NCBI GenBank assembly: GCA_019750135.1
Contig: JAIEOV010000025.1
Location: 37,052 to 101,051, forward strand
Direction: 5' to 3'
Length of the DNA stretch: 64,000 nucleotides
Source of the DNA: Reyranella sp.
GTDB taxonomy: Bacteria; Pseudomonadota; Alphaproteobacteria; Reyranellales; Reyranellaceae
Position 1 is the first letter of the stretch. Each line of letters begins with the position of its first letter. Below are positions 31,310 to 40,693 of this stretch, one piece after another. Position numbers and translations under genes: made by a program. Under the pieces are notes generated by a model. It was not told the DNA's origin. It saw only the letters and a program-made list of their open reading frames with translations, and did not search any database.

Positions 31310-33481
31310 CTAGACTGGCTCGTGTGGCCGGAAGCTCCCGCCGGGCCGCTGCTTATGGGCAAAATGCCGGATGTCCGTGTCGCCGAGGGTATAGATCCGG
31401 GCGACCTCCTGAAAGCCAAGTTCATTGAGCCTGGCGATCAAAGCCAGTTGGGACGCCGAGTCGCGCACTTCGCCGAACCGCGACAGGTCGATGATCAGAT
31501 GGTTGAACAGCCGCAGTGACCAGATGACGTGATCGATCATCTGCATCATCAGGCTGCTGGTGACGTTGGTCGAAACAAAGACCGATTCACCGCCCAGATC
31601 GGACCAGTCGATGCGCAGGACGTCCGGGAAGGTGCCGTATACCAGGGACAGGTTTCTGGTATCAAAGCCTTGCTGCAGCAAAGCAGTCGCCAGCGCAGAG
31701 GCTGCTTCGTAGCGGGCGGCATCGGATTCGAAGCCAACGGTGCGAAAGCCGCTCATCGCCAGGCACAGGCTGAGCTCGCCGAATCCGACCCCGAGCTCGA
31801 AGAAACACGCCTGCCTGAAGAAGCGGGCACGACTGTAGTCGACGATCGCGAGGTCAGCATCGACGAACAGGTGATCCTGCGCCAGTCTGCCGATGTAATA
31901 GTCGCCGGCGGCACGCTTGTGGTCAGGGTCGGTCTCGAGCCAATCCGTCAGCCACGACACCGCCGCCTTCTCAAACGCGCCAAAAGCGGAGCGCGGCAAA
32001 GGCTCAAATGTCGGTCCCTGCACCGGCATCGCGGCCGCCGGTTGCGGCGCAGCGAGCTTCGGAGCCTGCACGCCGGATGGGCCTGCGATCACGCCGGCCG
32101 TGCGCTGCTCCTTGATGCCGACCATGTCTATGACGCTCAGCGGAGCCGGTGCGAAATTGTCCTTCATCTCTTGCAAGGAGCGGCTTTGTCCAACGACGAC
32201 GGCTGCCCTTATCCTGGCCGAATAGACAGTGGGGGGTGCAAAAAAGAGCTTGGCCAAAACCGGGGCCAGCTCGAGGAACGCAATGAATGCCTTGATCAGC
32301 CATGACATCTGGGTAAACGATGCGCCTCTGACCGGATCGCGTCGAAGCTCGTCCAGGGCGCCGAGGCGAATGATCGGATCATCCCTCAGCGGCCGGTATG
32401 TGCCGTCCTGCTTGAGTTGGGTCTCGAAACCGGCGAGCAGGGCGGGTCTCTGTGCTTCGAATGCCGCTGTCTCCGTGCGAAGCGCCTCCAGGTCCTTGCG
32501 CATCGACACGACGACATCGCTTTCCGATGCATTCCGCCGCTTGGCGAGATCGCTCGCTTTGCCGTCCAGTTCGACGGCCCGGGCGCCAAGGGCCTCGATC
32601 TCCTTGATCAGCTTGTCGTTGGCTTCCCGCATCTCCCGGACCGTGACGACCAAGCTGTAGCAAAGGCTGGGCGCATCGCAGCCGGGCCGACCGGTGCGGT
32701 GCGGCTTGTCCTTCAAGCCGTAACGCTCGGCATAGATGTCTTCGTTGAGCTCTCGTATGCGCTTTTCGTTGTCCGCCACCGCGGCTTCGACGGTCGTGAT
32801 GCGGGCGCGAGCGTCCGCCGCATTCCGTCGCAACAGATCGTATTCATCCTGCTCGGCTTGCGAGACGAAGCCTCTTTGCAGCGAGGCGATGTCGCGCTCG
32901 AGACGGCCGATCGCGGCGCGGCGCTCGGCCAGTTTTTCATCCAGCCCCTTTTCGAAGCCGGACACCTTCTGTCGGTATGGCTCATTCTCCACGGTGTTCG
33001 TGGCAACGATCTTCTCGCGTATGGCTTCGTCGAATGCCGCCAGCTCGGCGAAGACCGAGAGAGTGTAGGCGATGGCAAGAGAGATCAGCAGGCGCAGCGA
33101 TAGCCGCCAGAAGGGGCGCGCGAAGGCGATGACGCGCCGCAAGGATGCGGAATGCTCGCGATCGACGTCGCGCGCCTCGTGAAGCAACGCGACCGTGAAC
33201 CAGTCGAACTGGAACAGGGCGCGATCGAAGGTCATCAACACCGCGGCGACGACCAGCGCCACGAACAAGCGGACATGGAACTCGCCGAGAAAATAGCCGA
33301 CCGAATAGTAGGTCAGGCCGAACACGACTATGAAATTCAGGATCAGCGAAAATCCAAGCTGGGCTGCCCAGATCCGGTCGGTCGCCGGACAATCCTCCAG
33401 CACCGCCGGATCCACGCCGGCGATCCTGCAGAAGAGTGCCCCGAATTTGCCGCTCCTACGAACCATCGTCCCGACCAACAA
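31310..33481 (-). CDS. DUF4407 membrane/coiled-coil protein fused to a methyltransferase-like domain
   Basis: A 723-residue protein (start possibly five codons later). The N-terminal part is DUF4407-like: three membrane helices (about 40-70, 72-92, 124-152), a long charged coiled coil (about 160-390), and a fourth helix (about 405-430). A Pro/Ala linker near 460-500 leads to a class I methyltransferase-like domain: motif I ELGVGFG at 562-568, the acidic strand end VGFESDAARYE, and VIDL-type LIIDLSRFGEVRD near 663. The domain is close to those in 34168-37680 and 57464-58126, so this gene links the membrane to the modular locus. Confidence 0.75.
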   Translation of the reverse strand: MLVGTMVRRSGKFGALFCRIAGVDPAVLEDCPATDRIWAAQLGFSLILNFIVVFGLTYYSVGYFLGEFHVRLFVALVVAAVLMTFDRALFQFDWFTVALLHEARDVDREHSASLRRVIAFARPFWRLSLRLLISLAIAYTLSVFAELAAFDEAIREKIVATNTVENEPYRQKVSGFEKGLDEKLAERRAAIGRLERDIASLQRGFVSQAEQDEYDLLRRNAADARARITTVEAAVADNEKRIRELNEDIYAERYGLKDKPHRTGRPGCDAPSLCYSLVVTVREMREANDKLIKEIEALGARAVELDGKASDLAKRRNASESDVVVSMRKDLEALRTETAAFEAQRPALLAGFETQLKQDGTYRPLRDDPIIRLGALDELRRDPVRGASFTQMSWLIKAFIAFLELAPVLAKLFFAPPTVYSARIRAAVVVGQSRSLQEMKDNFAPAPLSVIDMVGIKEQRTAGVIAGPSGVQAPKLAAPQPAAAMPVQGPTFEPLPRSAFGAFEKAAVSWLTDWLETDPDHKRAAGDYYIGRLAQDHLFVDADLAIVDYSRARFFRQACFFELGVGFGELSLCLAMSGFRTVGFESDAARYEAASALATALLQQGFDTRNLSLVYGTFPDVLRIDWSDLGGESVFVSTNVTSSLMMQMIDHVIWSLRLFNHLIIDLSRFGEVRDSASQLALIARLNELGFQEVARIYTLGDTDIRHFAHKQRPGGSFRPHEPV

Positions 33482-33798
33482 AGGGACCTACAACGCCGAT
33501 CGGCCTCGCCAATCGATCCGTGCAGCCATCTCGCGGCAGAAAGCCCCTTCCCCACGCAGACCCGGGTCCAGATGCGAACCTACCGCCCCGCCTGCGGGAT
33601 TTGAAGCATGGTGGCATACGAACCTGCGGATAGTTCACGGCACCGGTGACCCAACGCCCCATGCAGGGCGGGCGCGGCCGCATGCCGCATTTTAGGGGGC
33701 ACAGGTCTGCCGCCTACGCGTCCGGGAGGGCGCTTGCCAAGTGATCCTTCCGTCGCTAAATCCAGCGCGCTTGCCGATTCGGCCGCTCTGGCGCCGAT
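33482..33798. other. Gap upstream of the tRNA gene
   Basis: About 317 bases with no supported gene on either strand. The open frames present are short and rich in Arg and Pro. The promoter of the tRNA gene and of the divergent DUF4407 fusion gene should lie here; I cannot point to boxes with confidence. Confidence 0.5.
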
Positions 33799-33872
33799 TG
33801 GGGGATAGTTTAACGGTAGAACAACCGGCTCTGACCCGGTTAGTCTAGGTTCGAATCCTGGTCCCCCAGCCA
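33799..33872 (+). tRNA. tRNA-Gln, anticodon CTG
   Basis: A complete cloverleaf of 74 bases with encoded CCA. The acceptor stem pairs TGGGGGA with TCCCCCA, followed by G and CCA. The D arm has AGTTTAACGGTAGAAC. The anticodon stem ACCGG/CCGGT encloses the loop CTCTGAC with anticodon CTG (reads CAG, Gln). The T arm is GGTTCGAATCC. It lies between the DUF4407 fusion and the large deacetylase-methyltransferase gene. tRNA genes are common island insertion sites, but no second copy of its 3' end is seen in the window. Confidence 0.97.
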
Positions 33873-34167
33873 GCCTTGCTTCCAGTCGAGGCGCCTCAGG
33901 GACGTTGACGGCGCGAGGCGCCGATGTGCAACTCTGCTTGCGGCCTCTCATGCGGTCGTGCAGATTCACGAAGGGAGCACAGACCAGCCGAAGATATCGG
34001 CGCAGTCGGCGGGTAGTCGCCGCGCCTCGCGAAGTCATATCGCTATGGAGCGCAATCTGGGTAAGCGCAAATCTAGGGCTGTCAACTCACCCTCCAACCA
34101 CGTCGAACCAACGCCAAGCAAAGCTGTCGGGCGTCTCCCTGCCAAAAAAGAAGGCGGAACATCGGTC

Positions 34168-37100
34168 ATGCAATCAGACGTTTTCGCCGAGGTGCTGAAA
34201 CGCCGTGGGGTTGCCAAGGTCTGCTATTTCCACGCCGACCATTTCGAACCTTGGGGCAGCGGCCTCAACGACGACGCAGTCCGGGCAGTAGAGCACTTTG
34301 CACAGCAAACGCGCACCTCGCCGTACGCTTCCAAGCTCAGCCTGTTCTACAGCACCTACGTGCCGCATCGGCTGGATCTCGATGCAAGCGGCCCGACCGA
34401 CGGACACCGTGCGCCCGGCGACAAGGTGATCTTTGCGCAGCGGTCGCCGCAACAGGAAGCGATGATCACGAAGGTCATCCGACCGCTCTGCACCGAGGAT
34501 GAGCACGAAATGCACTTGCACGTTCACCACGAGTGGTGGACGCGCAACGATTCTCATTTCGACAGTCCGATTTCCAACTGGGTGAACGCTCACAGCACCG
34601 GTGAACTCGACCAGTTGCGGCTCGATCTCTTCTTTTCGCTGGCGACAGACGTGATCGCCCGCGAGACGGGTGAGCCATTTTCGCGATGGGGGTTCGTCCA
34701 CGGCAACTGGGCTCTTGCCGGCTCCGATCGCCGCATCTGCCAAATCAAGAACGAACTCAGCATGATCATGAAGCACGGCGGGTTCGGGGACTTTTCCTTC
34801 CCGGCCGGCCGCAGCATCTGCGACCCTCGCATCGAGACGCCGTTCACCTGCCTGCCGCTCGATCTCGAGCGTGCCTACGACCTTCCGGAGGCCGATGCGC
34901 AGCCTGTTTCGCGCAACACGAAGGTCATGAGCCCCGACCGGTTCTTCATCTGGAACTCGAAGATCAAGGCCAACTACTCCTCGCTCGACTACTACTATGG
35001 GCCCAATCGAGACCGCTTCCAGCAGACCGACGCGATGGTCGACAACTGGTTGACGAACTCGGTGGTCATTGGCGACTGCCTCTTCGTCAAGACGCATGCC
35101 CATTCGATGTACGGCTACTACAAGATGGCCGATCCTGATTCTCTGGTTCCCCATCGATATCCCGACATCGTGGCGGTCTTCGACCGCCTGGCGCGAGCGT
35201 GCGACAATGCCGGCGTGGAACTGCAATTTGCCACGGTCAATGAGGTCATGGACCTGTTGCATGCGGTCGACGGCACCACGGCGCCGTCACGTGCCGATGA
35301 GGCTCCCGCCCACAAGGCCATACCGGCCATGAAAGGTGTCACGACAACTGTCAAGGCAACCGCCCAGGCGCAGCCCGTCGCAACTGCGGCGCCGGCGGCG
35401 GCTGCCGGCGCGGTGGAACAGCCGGTCCTGCCATCGCCCCCGGCCATCGAACGGCCTGTGGCCGCGGTGCCGCAGGGCGACAGCACAGCCACGTCACTCG
35501 TCGGCGATGATCGCCTATCCGACCCGGCGCGCGCCATTTTGCGATACGTGAAAGACAAGTTCGCCTCCGACCAGACACGGATCGTCCAGGGCGGGCAGAA
35601 CAATGGCCCCTTGGCGGTGCAGCTGGCGGGCGCAGGCTTCGACGTGGTGGTCTACGAGCCCGATCCGTCGGCCGTCGGCGCGTTGAAACAGGCAATGGAG
35701 GCGCCCGGCCCTCTCCTGCCTGCGCTTCAGGAGAAGCTGCAGCCTGTGCACGGCCAGTATCCGGAGGCGTTCACGGTCGGCGTTCTCTCCGGCGTCCCGC
35801 GCAGCCTTTTTGTTGCCTCGGAGATGGCCGACGCCAGCGCCGGACCGCAGCGAGAGCTGGTCCTGGCGAGTCTCGCCATTTTTGACGACGTCATTGTCTG
35901 CGTCGCGCCTGACAGCGATCTGCACACGCGGATCCCTCACATCCATGAGGCGATCGAACGGGTGTGGACCTCTCCGTCGAACGATGTCCTGCATCTTCGG
36001 CCACGACGCGTGACCAAGAATGAAGCCGCCAGTGCTCCGGACGCCATGGCCCTTCCGGCCAAGGCGACGGCGCGAGCGGCTGCCCCAATGCCGCTCGACC
36101 TGGCGACGTTCGATGCCGAACTGGTCGGCATGCAGCGTGCCTGGATGGCGGGCGCTGGCAAGAAATTGCCACACGATGACGGATACGCCGTGAAGGTGGA
36201 GCGCAACGCCATTCTTCAGGCGCATGAGCGCGCTATAGCGAGCGCTGTCGCTGAGATTTACGATAGGGAAGCGACCAACATCGTCGAAATTGGCAGCGGG
36301 TGTGGCGCCCTCGCCCTGCTCCTCGCCCGACATGGCTTCCATGTTCTGGGCTTCGAAGGAGATCGCAGGCGCCATCCCGCGTCCCAGTCACACCTTGCCG
36401 AGCTGAGCCGGCTGCACCCCGGGCTAGACCAGAGGGTCGAGTTCATCGCGGGCTTCTTCCCCGACGTATTCTCACTCGGACAGTGCCGCGCCAAGCGCAA
36501 GAGTGTCTGCATCGCGACAAACCTCACTCATTCCTACACCGCCAAGAACGAGGACCTGATCCTCCGGACGGCCTCGGTCTTCGACGAGCTCATCGTCGAT
36601 CTCGGTCGATTTGGCGTGAACCGCGACAGCCAGGAAGAACGCGACCGGCTGCTGCGCGGGCTGGTCAACTCCCACTACGAAGCTGTCGAGCTGCTTTACG
36701 AGCACGGGGCCTATGAATACTGGCGCTTGCGGGCACGCAGGACGGCCAATCCGGCCGATGCCCGGCGGGCTGCCCTCCAGAAGTCCGTGCCGCCGGCGAC
36801 GGCCGCCGCCGCCGAAGCGCCGCCTCCTGCTCAACTCGCGACGGACTTCCCCCTGCGCGACGGGCACGGCGTGCTGTTCACGATCTACGGCGAGCAGAAG
36901 GTCGCCGCCTGTCCCGTCTGCAACGGCAGCGATACGGTGGGGCTGTGGCGCATCCCGATGACCCGGCTGGAGGAACCGATCAGCCTTTTCGGCGGATCGA
37001 TGCAGCAGGCCCCGACCAGGCACGTTCCAGCGCCGATCTTTTGCTACGATTTCTGCCGGTCGTGTGACACGGTGTTCATGAACCCGGTGCCGCAGTCGGT

Positions 37101-37680
37101 CAAGCAACGCTACCGAAAGGACGACTACTACATCGCCAAGATGGCGAAACCGGAAGAGTGGCGCGGCTACGAGGACCTCTACGACCTGTTTGCGCCAGCC
37201 ATTCCGGCCAACGCCAAGGTCATGCTCGATGCGGCGTGCGGCATCGGGCAGTACCTGCGAATCGCGCAACGGCGCGCCGACCGGAAATGGGAGCGTCTCG
37301 TCGGACTCGACCTGTCCGAAGCATACGTCAAGGACATGCAGAAGCACGATATCGACGGCCGAGGGATCGACCTCGACCGTGACGATCTGGGCGCCGTGGC
37401 CAAGCCCGGCAGCGTGGACTTCATCACATTCTGCGAGGCATTCGATCAGATGGAGCGCCCGCTCGAGGTGCTCAAGAAGCTGCTCAAGGTTCTGCGCCCT
37501 GCCGGACGATTGTTCTTCACCGCCCAGCGCTATGGTAAGGACGCCAGCGGTCCGGTGCGTCCGAGCGAGCACCTCTATGTCGGGCAAAAGCTCATCGAGC
37601 AGTTGCCTGCCCGACTTGGCTGCCGTGTCAAGCAGGTGACCACGAGCAACATGCGGTACTATGTGATGCTGGAGAAATAG
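34168..37680 (+). CDS. Giant fusion: polysaccharide deacetylase-like plus three methyltransferase-like domains
   Basis: A 1170-residue protein from the ATG at MQSDVFAEVLKRRG (in-frame starts at 34045 and 33958 add an unlikely basic tail). Residues 1-290 form a NodB-like deacetylase domain with HADHFEPWG (22-30), HLHVHHEWW (116-124) and GFGDFSFPAG, offering His/Asp metal ligands. A linker rich in Ala and Pro follows. Methyltransferase-like domain 1 (about 450-620) has lost motif I (GGQNNG). Domain 2 (about 630-850) keeps EIGSGCG and ATNLTHSY. Domain 3 (about 905-1170) starts with a CPVC...C..C zinc-binding segment and has DAACGIG. It probably modifies a glycan or glycan-bound group. Confidence 0.8.
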   Translation: MQSDVFAEVLKRRGVAKVCYFHADHFEPWGSGLNDDAVRAVEHFAQQTRTSPYASKLSLFYSTYVPHRLDLDASGPTDGHRAPGDKVIFAQRSPQQEAMITKVIRPLCTEDEHEMHLHVHHEWWTRNDSHFDSPISNWVNAHSTGELDQLRLDLFFSLATDVIARETGEPFSRWGFVHGNWALAGSDRRICQIKNELSMIMKHGGFGDFSFPAGRSICDPRIETPFTCLPLDLERAYDLPEADAQPVSRNTKVMSPDRFFIWNSKIKANYSSLDYYYGPNRDRFQQTDAMVDNWLTNSVVIGDCLFVKTHAHSMYGYYKMADPDSLVPHRYPDIVAVFDRLARACDNAGVELQFATVNEVMDLLHAVDGTTAPSRADEAPAHKAIPAMKGVTTTVKATAQAQPVATAAPAAAAGAVEQPVLPSPPAIERPVAAVPQGDSTATSLVGDDRLSDPARAILRYVKDKFASDQTRIVQGGQNNGPLAVQLAGAGFDVVVYEPDPSAVGALKQAMEAPGPLLPALQEKLQPVHGQYPEAFTVGVLSGVPRSLFVASEMADASAGPQRELVLASLAIFDDVIVCVAPDSDLHTRIPHIHEAIERVWTSPSNDVLHLRPRRVTKNEAASAPDAMALPAKATARAAAPMPLDLATFDAELVGMQRAWMAGAGKKLPHDDGYAVKVERNAILQAHERAIASAVAEIYDREATNIVEIGSGCGALALLLARHGFHVLGFEGDRRRHPASQSHLAELSRLHPGLDQRVEFIAGFFPDVFSLGQCRAKRKSVCIATNLTHSYTAKNEDLILRTASVFDELIVDLGRFGVNRDSQEERDRLLRGLVNSHYEAVELLYEHGAYEYWRLRARRTANPADARRAALQKSVPPATAAAAEAPPPAQLATDFPLRDGHGVLFTIYGEQKVAACPVCNGSDTVGLWRIPMTRLEEPISLFGGSMQQAPTRHVPAPIFCYDFCRSCDTVFMNPVPQSVKQRYRKDDYYIAKMAKPEEWRGYEDLYDLFAPAIPANAKVMLDAACGIGQYLRIAQRRADRKWERLVGLDLSEAYVKDMQKHDIDGRGIDLDRDDLGAVAKPGSVDFITFCEAFDQMERPLEVLKKLLKVLRPAGRLFFTAQRYGKDASGPVRPSEHLYVGQKLIEQLPARLGCRVKQVTTSNMRYYVMLEK

Positions 37681-37722
37681 CCGCGCAACTGTGGGGCGCG
37701 CGGGTCGCGAGAGGGGGCTGTG

Positions 37723-39285
37723 ATGTTGGAAGATGGGTTGGGATCGGCATTGCTGGTTTCTGCGAGACAGTATGCCTCCCAGCCTGCCTTGTGGGCGGGC
37801 GAAGAGATGCTCAGCTACCGGACATTCTTCGAGCGGGCCGGCGCATTGGCAGCTCTTCTTGCCGACCGAGGCATTCCGCCGGGAGAGCGGGTAGCCATTC
37901 TTTCCTACCGTTCGTCAGCCGCTTATGTCGGCGTCCTCGCTGCATTGCTTGCCGGCTGCACGTACGTTCCCTTGAACACGCGGTTTCCGCCCGAACGGAA
38001 CATGGCGATCCTGCGCGGCTCCGGCGCTCGGGCATTGGTGCTCGACAATCGCGTTGCGGAGGAACTTGACGGCCTGCTCGGCGAGATCGACCCTTCCATC
38101 GTGGCGGTAACCCCCGATGCCGCCGCCGGGGCACAAACGACCATCGACCTGCTTCGCCCGGCCGCGGGCGGGATGCGCCTGGAAGACATCCAGCCGATCC
38201 GCGTCGAACCCGACCAACCGTGCTACCTGCTGTTTACGTCCGGCACGACCGGCGCCCCGAAGGGTGTGCCGATCACGCACGGCAATCTGGGCTCCTACCT
38301 CCCGGCCATCCACAAGCTGGTCCCGATCGGGCCCTCGGACCGTGTGCTGCAATGCGTGGACCTGACCTTCGACCTTTCGGTCCACGACATGTTCCTGACA
38401 TGGCTCAACGGCGGCACGCTCTACAGCGCACCGGAGAACAGCAGCATCTTCGCGCCGCGCTTGATTGCACGACACGAATTGACGGCCTGCCTGCTCGTCC
38501 CCTCCACAGCGGCGCGCGCCCTGCAGGAAGGCCTGCTCGGGCCGGGGAAGATGCCCACCCTTCGCTACAGCCTGTTCGCAGGCGAAGCGCTGCCTGTGTC
38601 AATCGTCGAGGCTTGGCGCAGCTCGGCTCCCGCCAGCGCGGTGTTCAACCTTTATGGGCCGACCGAAGGCACGATCCATACGAGCTGGTACAAGATCGAC
38701 CCGAGCCGCGAGCTCAAGATGCCGGTGGTACCGATCGGTTGGCCGGTCGGCGACCAGCGCATGGAACTGTTCGACGCCGGCAAACCGGTTCCGGCCGGCG
38801 AGACGGGTGAGATCTACCTCACCGGACCGCAGATGACGCCCGGCTATTGGCGGGCGCCGGCCCTCGATGCCGAGAAGTTCACGGAAATCGACGGCACGCG
38901 CTGGTACCGGACAGGCGATCTCGGCCGCTATGTCGACGAATTCGGGATCATTTTCGGCGGCCGTGCCGATCGCCAGGTCAAGATCCGCGGCTACCGGGTC
39001 GAGTTGCAGGAGATCGAGGGAGCGCTACGCAAGGCATCGGGTTCCGAGCAGGTAGCCGTCATCGCATGGCCGCTGACGGCCGAGGGGATCGCCGAAGGCT
39101 GCGTGGCCTTCGTCGTCGGCCCCCAGCGCGACATGGCGGCGATACGCCGCCTGTGCCGCGAAGCGTTGCCGGTCTATATGGTCCCGAGCGAGGTTTTCGC
39201 AGTCGACGAGTTGCCACTTAACGCCAACGGCAAGACCGACTACAAGGCGCTCTATCGCCATCAGGCACTGCCGGCCGCAGGCTAG
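37723..39285 (+). CDS. Stand-alone NRPS-like adenylation enzyme
   Basis: A 520-residue ANL-superfamily enzyme that would activate an amino or hydroxy acid as AMP ester and load it on the carrier protein encoded next. Core motifs are in order: LLFTSGTTGAPKGVP (A3), FDLSVHDMF (A4), NLYGPTEGT (A5), GEIYLTGPQMTPGYW (A6), YRTGDLGRY (A7), GGRADRQVKIRGYRVELQEIE (A8) and LPLNANGKTDY with the A10 Lys. Asp in A4 (FDLSV) favours an alpha-amino acid substrate. GAGAGGGGG precedes the ATG. It resembles DltA and amino acid adenylation domains; the exact substrate is unknown. Confidence 0.9.
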   Translation: MLEDGLGSALLVSARQYASQPALWAGEEMLSYRTFFERAGALAALLADRGIPPGERVAILSYRSSAAYVGVLAALLAGCTYVPLNTRFPPERNMAILRGSGARALVLDNRVAEELDGLLGEIDPSIVAVTPDAAAGAQTTIDLLRPAAGGMRLEDIQPIRVEPDQPCYLLFTSGTTGAPKGVPITHGNLGSYLPAIHKLVPIGPSDRVLQCVDLTFDLSVHDMFLTWLNGGTLYSAPENSSIFAPRLIARHELTACLLVPSTAARALQEGLLGPGKMPTLRYSLFAGEALPVSIVEAWRSSAPASAVFNLYGPTEGTIHTSWYKIDPSRELKMPVVPIGWPVGDQRMELFDAGKPVPAGETGEIYLTGPQMTPGYWRAPALDAEKFTEIDGTRWYRTGDLGRYVDEFGIIFGGRADRQVKIRGYRVELQEIEGALRKASGSEQVAVIAWPLTAEGIAEGCVAFVVGPQRDMAAIRRLCREALPVYMVPSEVFAVDELPLNANGKTDYKALYRHQALPAAG

Positions 39286-39313
39286 TTTCGTCGACGCCAA
39301 TTGGGGGACTTGA

Positions 39314-39550
39314 ATGGACACGATCGCCCGTCTCAGGGACATCTTCGACACGTTTTTCGAGCAGAAGTTCGACGGCTTCGGCGAAGCGACGTCGCCGGCG
39401 GAAATCGAGAAGTGGGATTCGACGGCGCATGTCGGGCTGGTCCTCGAGATCGAAAGGCAGTTCGACATCGAGTTCACGCCGAGCGAACTCGGCCGTCTGA
39501 CGAGCGTCGGGGCGATCAAGGACCTCGTAGACCGCAAGCGGGCGGCCTGA
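39314..39550 (+). CDS. Acyl/peptidyl carrier protein (first)
   Basis: A 78-residue four-helix carrier protein. The phosphopantetheine attachment Ser is S36 in KWDSTAHVGLVLEIE, the family motif with D-S. It follows the adenylation gene by 28 bases and precedes the hydrolase gene by 22 bases, so it is the likely acceptor of the activated acid. GGGGGA lies ahead of the start. It differs from the second carrier protein at 43379-43624 in most positions but shares the WDS motif. Confidence 0.9.
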   Translation: MDTIARLRDIFDTFFEQKFDGFGEATSPAEIEKWDSTAHVGLVLEIERQFDIEFTPSELGRLTSVGAIKDLVDRKRAA

Positions 39551-39572
39551 TCGCCCGGCTCCGGTCATTCCC

Positions 39573-40646
39573 GTGGTCGCTACAACGTCCGAACTCCTCG
39601 TCGAGGCACGAGGCCGGCTCGGCATCCTGACGCTCAACAGGCCGCAGGCCACCAACGCGCTCTCGTTCGAGATGCTGCGTGGCCTCACGGCGGCGCTCGA
39701 GGATTTTGCCCGGAATCCGTCCATCGATGCGGTCCTGGTCCGCAACGAAGGCCGCGCCTTCTGCTCGGGCGGCGACCTGCTCGAGATCCTGGCGCAGCCG
39801 GCAGGGCCGGCATTCGAACGACGTCGGCGCGAGTACTTCGCTACCGAATACGCCCTGAACTACCGCATTCACACCTTCCCGAAGCCCTATATCGCGCTGA
39901 TCGACGGCCTGACGATGGGCGGCGGATGCGGCATCTCCCTGCATGGCAGCCACGTCGTTGCCACCGAACGCACCCTGCTCGCGATGCCGGAAACGGCGAT
40001 CGGACATTTTCCCGACGCCGGCGCCACTTGGTTCCTCAACCGCCTTCCGGGCGAGATGGGAGTCTACGCCGGCTTGCGCGGCCTGAGGTTGAGCTCGGGC
40101 GACGTCGTCGCGATGGGCCTGGCAAGCCAGTTCATCCAGTCCAGCGCCATTGCTGGCGTGGTCAAGGCGCTGACCGCGGCGGCACGCCTCGACCGCAAGG
40201 TCGTGAACGACATCCTGGCCGACTTCGCCGGAAAGCCCGCTCCGTCGACGGCCGCCGCACGGCAAGCGCGAGTCGATGAACTGTTCGCCGGTGCGACGGT
40301 GGAGGCCATCTCTGAGACGCTGGCCGGAGCCAAGGAGAGTTGGGCCGAAGCCGCCCTGGGCGTTCTCCAGCACGCCTCCCCGATCAGCCTCAAGGTGTCG
40401 CTGCGCATGTTGCGCGAGGGCAGGAACATGCCGATCGACGAAGCGCTGCGCCGCGAATACCGCATCTGCATGCGCATTACCGGCGGGCACGATTTTCGTG
40501 AAGGCGTCCGCGCTGCCTTGATCGACAAGGACAACGCTCCGCGCTGGCAACCGGATCGCCTCGACCTGATCGACGACGCGACCGTTGCAGCCTACTTTGC
40601 GCCCCTGGCACCGGCCGAGCAGGAGCTGGCTCTGTCGGCCCCCTGA
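39573..40646 (+). CDS. Enoyl-CoA hydratase family, 3-hydroxyisobutyryl-CoA hydrolase-like
   Basis: A 357-residue crotonase-fold protein with a GTG start. Signature blocks are LGILTLNRPQATNALSFEM, the oxyanion loop FCSGGDLLE and IDGLTMGGGCGISLHG, and PETAIGHFPDAGATWFLNRLPG with the Glu and Asp pair eight apart that marks HIBCH hydrolases. HIBCH normally frees 3-hydroxyisobutyrate from CoA in valine breakdown. Here it is the third gene after an adenylation enzyme and carrier protein, so it may release or shape an acyl group from a thioester. That use is inference. Confidence 0.85.
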   Translation: MVATTSELLVEARGRLGILTLNRPQATNALSFEMLRGLTAALEDFARNPSIDAVLVRNEGRAFCSGGDLLEILAQPAGPAFERRRREYFATEYALNYRIHTFPKPYIALIDGLTMGGGCGISLHGSHVVATERTLLAMPETAIGHFPDAGATWFLNRLPGEMGVYAGLRGLRLSSGDVVAMGLASQFIQSSAIAGVVKALTAAARLDRKVVNDILADFAGKPAPSTAAARQARVDELFAGATVEAISETLAGAKESWAEAALGVLQHASPISLKVSLRMLREGRNMPIDEALRREYRICMRITGGHDFREGVRAALIDKDNAPRWQPDRLDLIDDATVAAYFAPLAPAEQELALSAP

Positions 40647-40661
40647 GGATTTCGAATGAGA

Positions 40662-40693
40662 GAGGCGCTCGGCCTCAAGAGGCCGAGCGCCTC
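40662..40693. terminator. Perfect 15-base-pair hairpin between convergent genes
   Basis: GAGGCGCTCGGCCTC (40662-40676) and its exact complement (40679-40693) enclose a two-base AA gap. It lies between the ends of the two convergent genes and overlaps the last codons of the minus-strand gene. No T-run follows on either strand, so it is a hairpin-type stop or mRNA 3' stabiliser rather than a textbook intrinsic terminator. Confidence 0.55.

Noticed and set aside
33958..34167. N-terminal extension of the deacetylase-methyltransferase fusion
   Set aside because: The extension is basic and low complexity and has no ribosome binding site; the domain begins right after the ATG at 34168. It is kept only as an alternative start.
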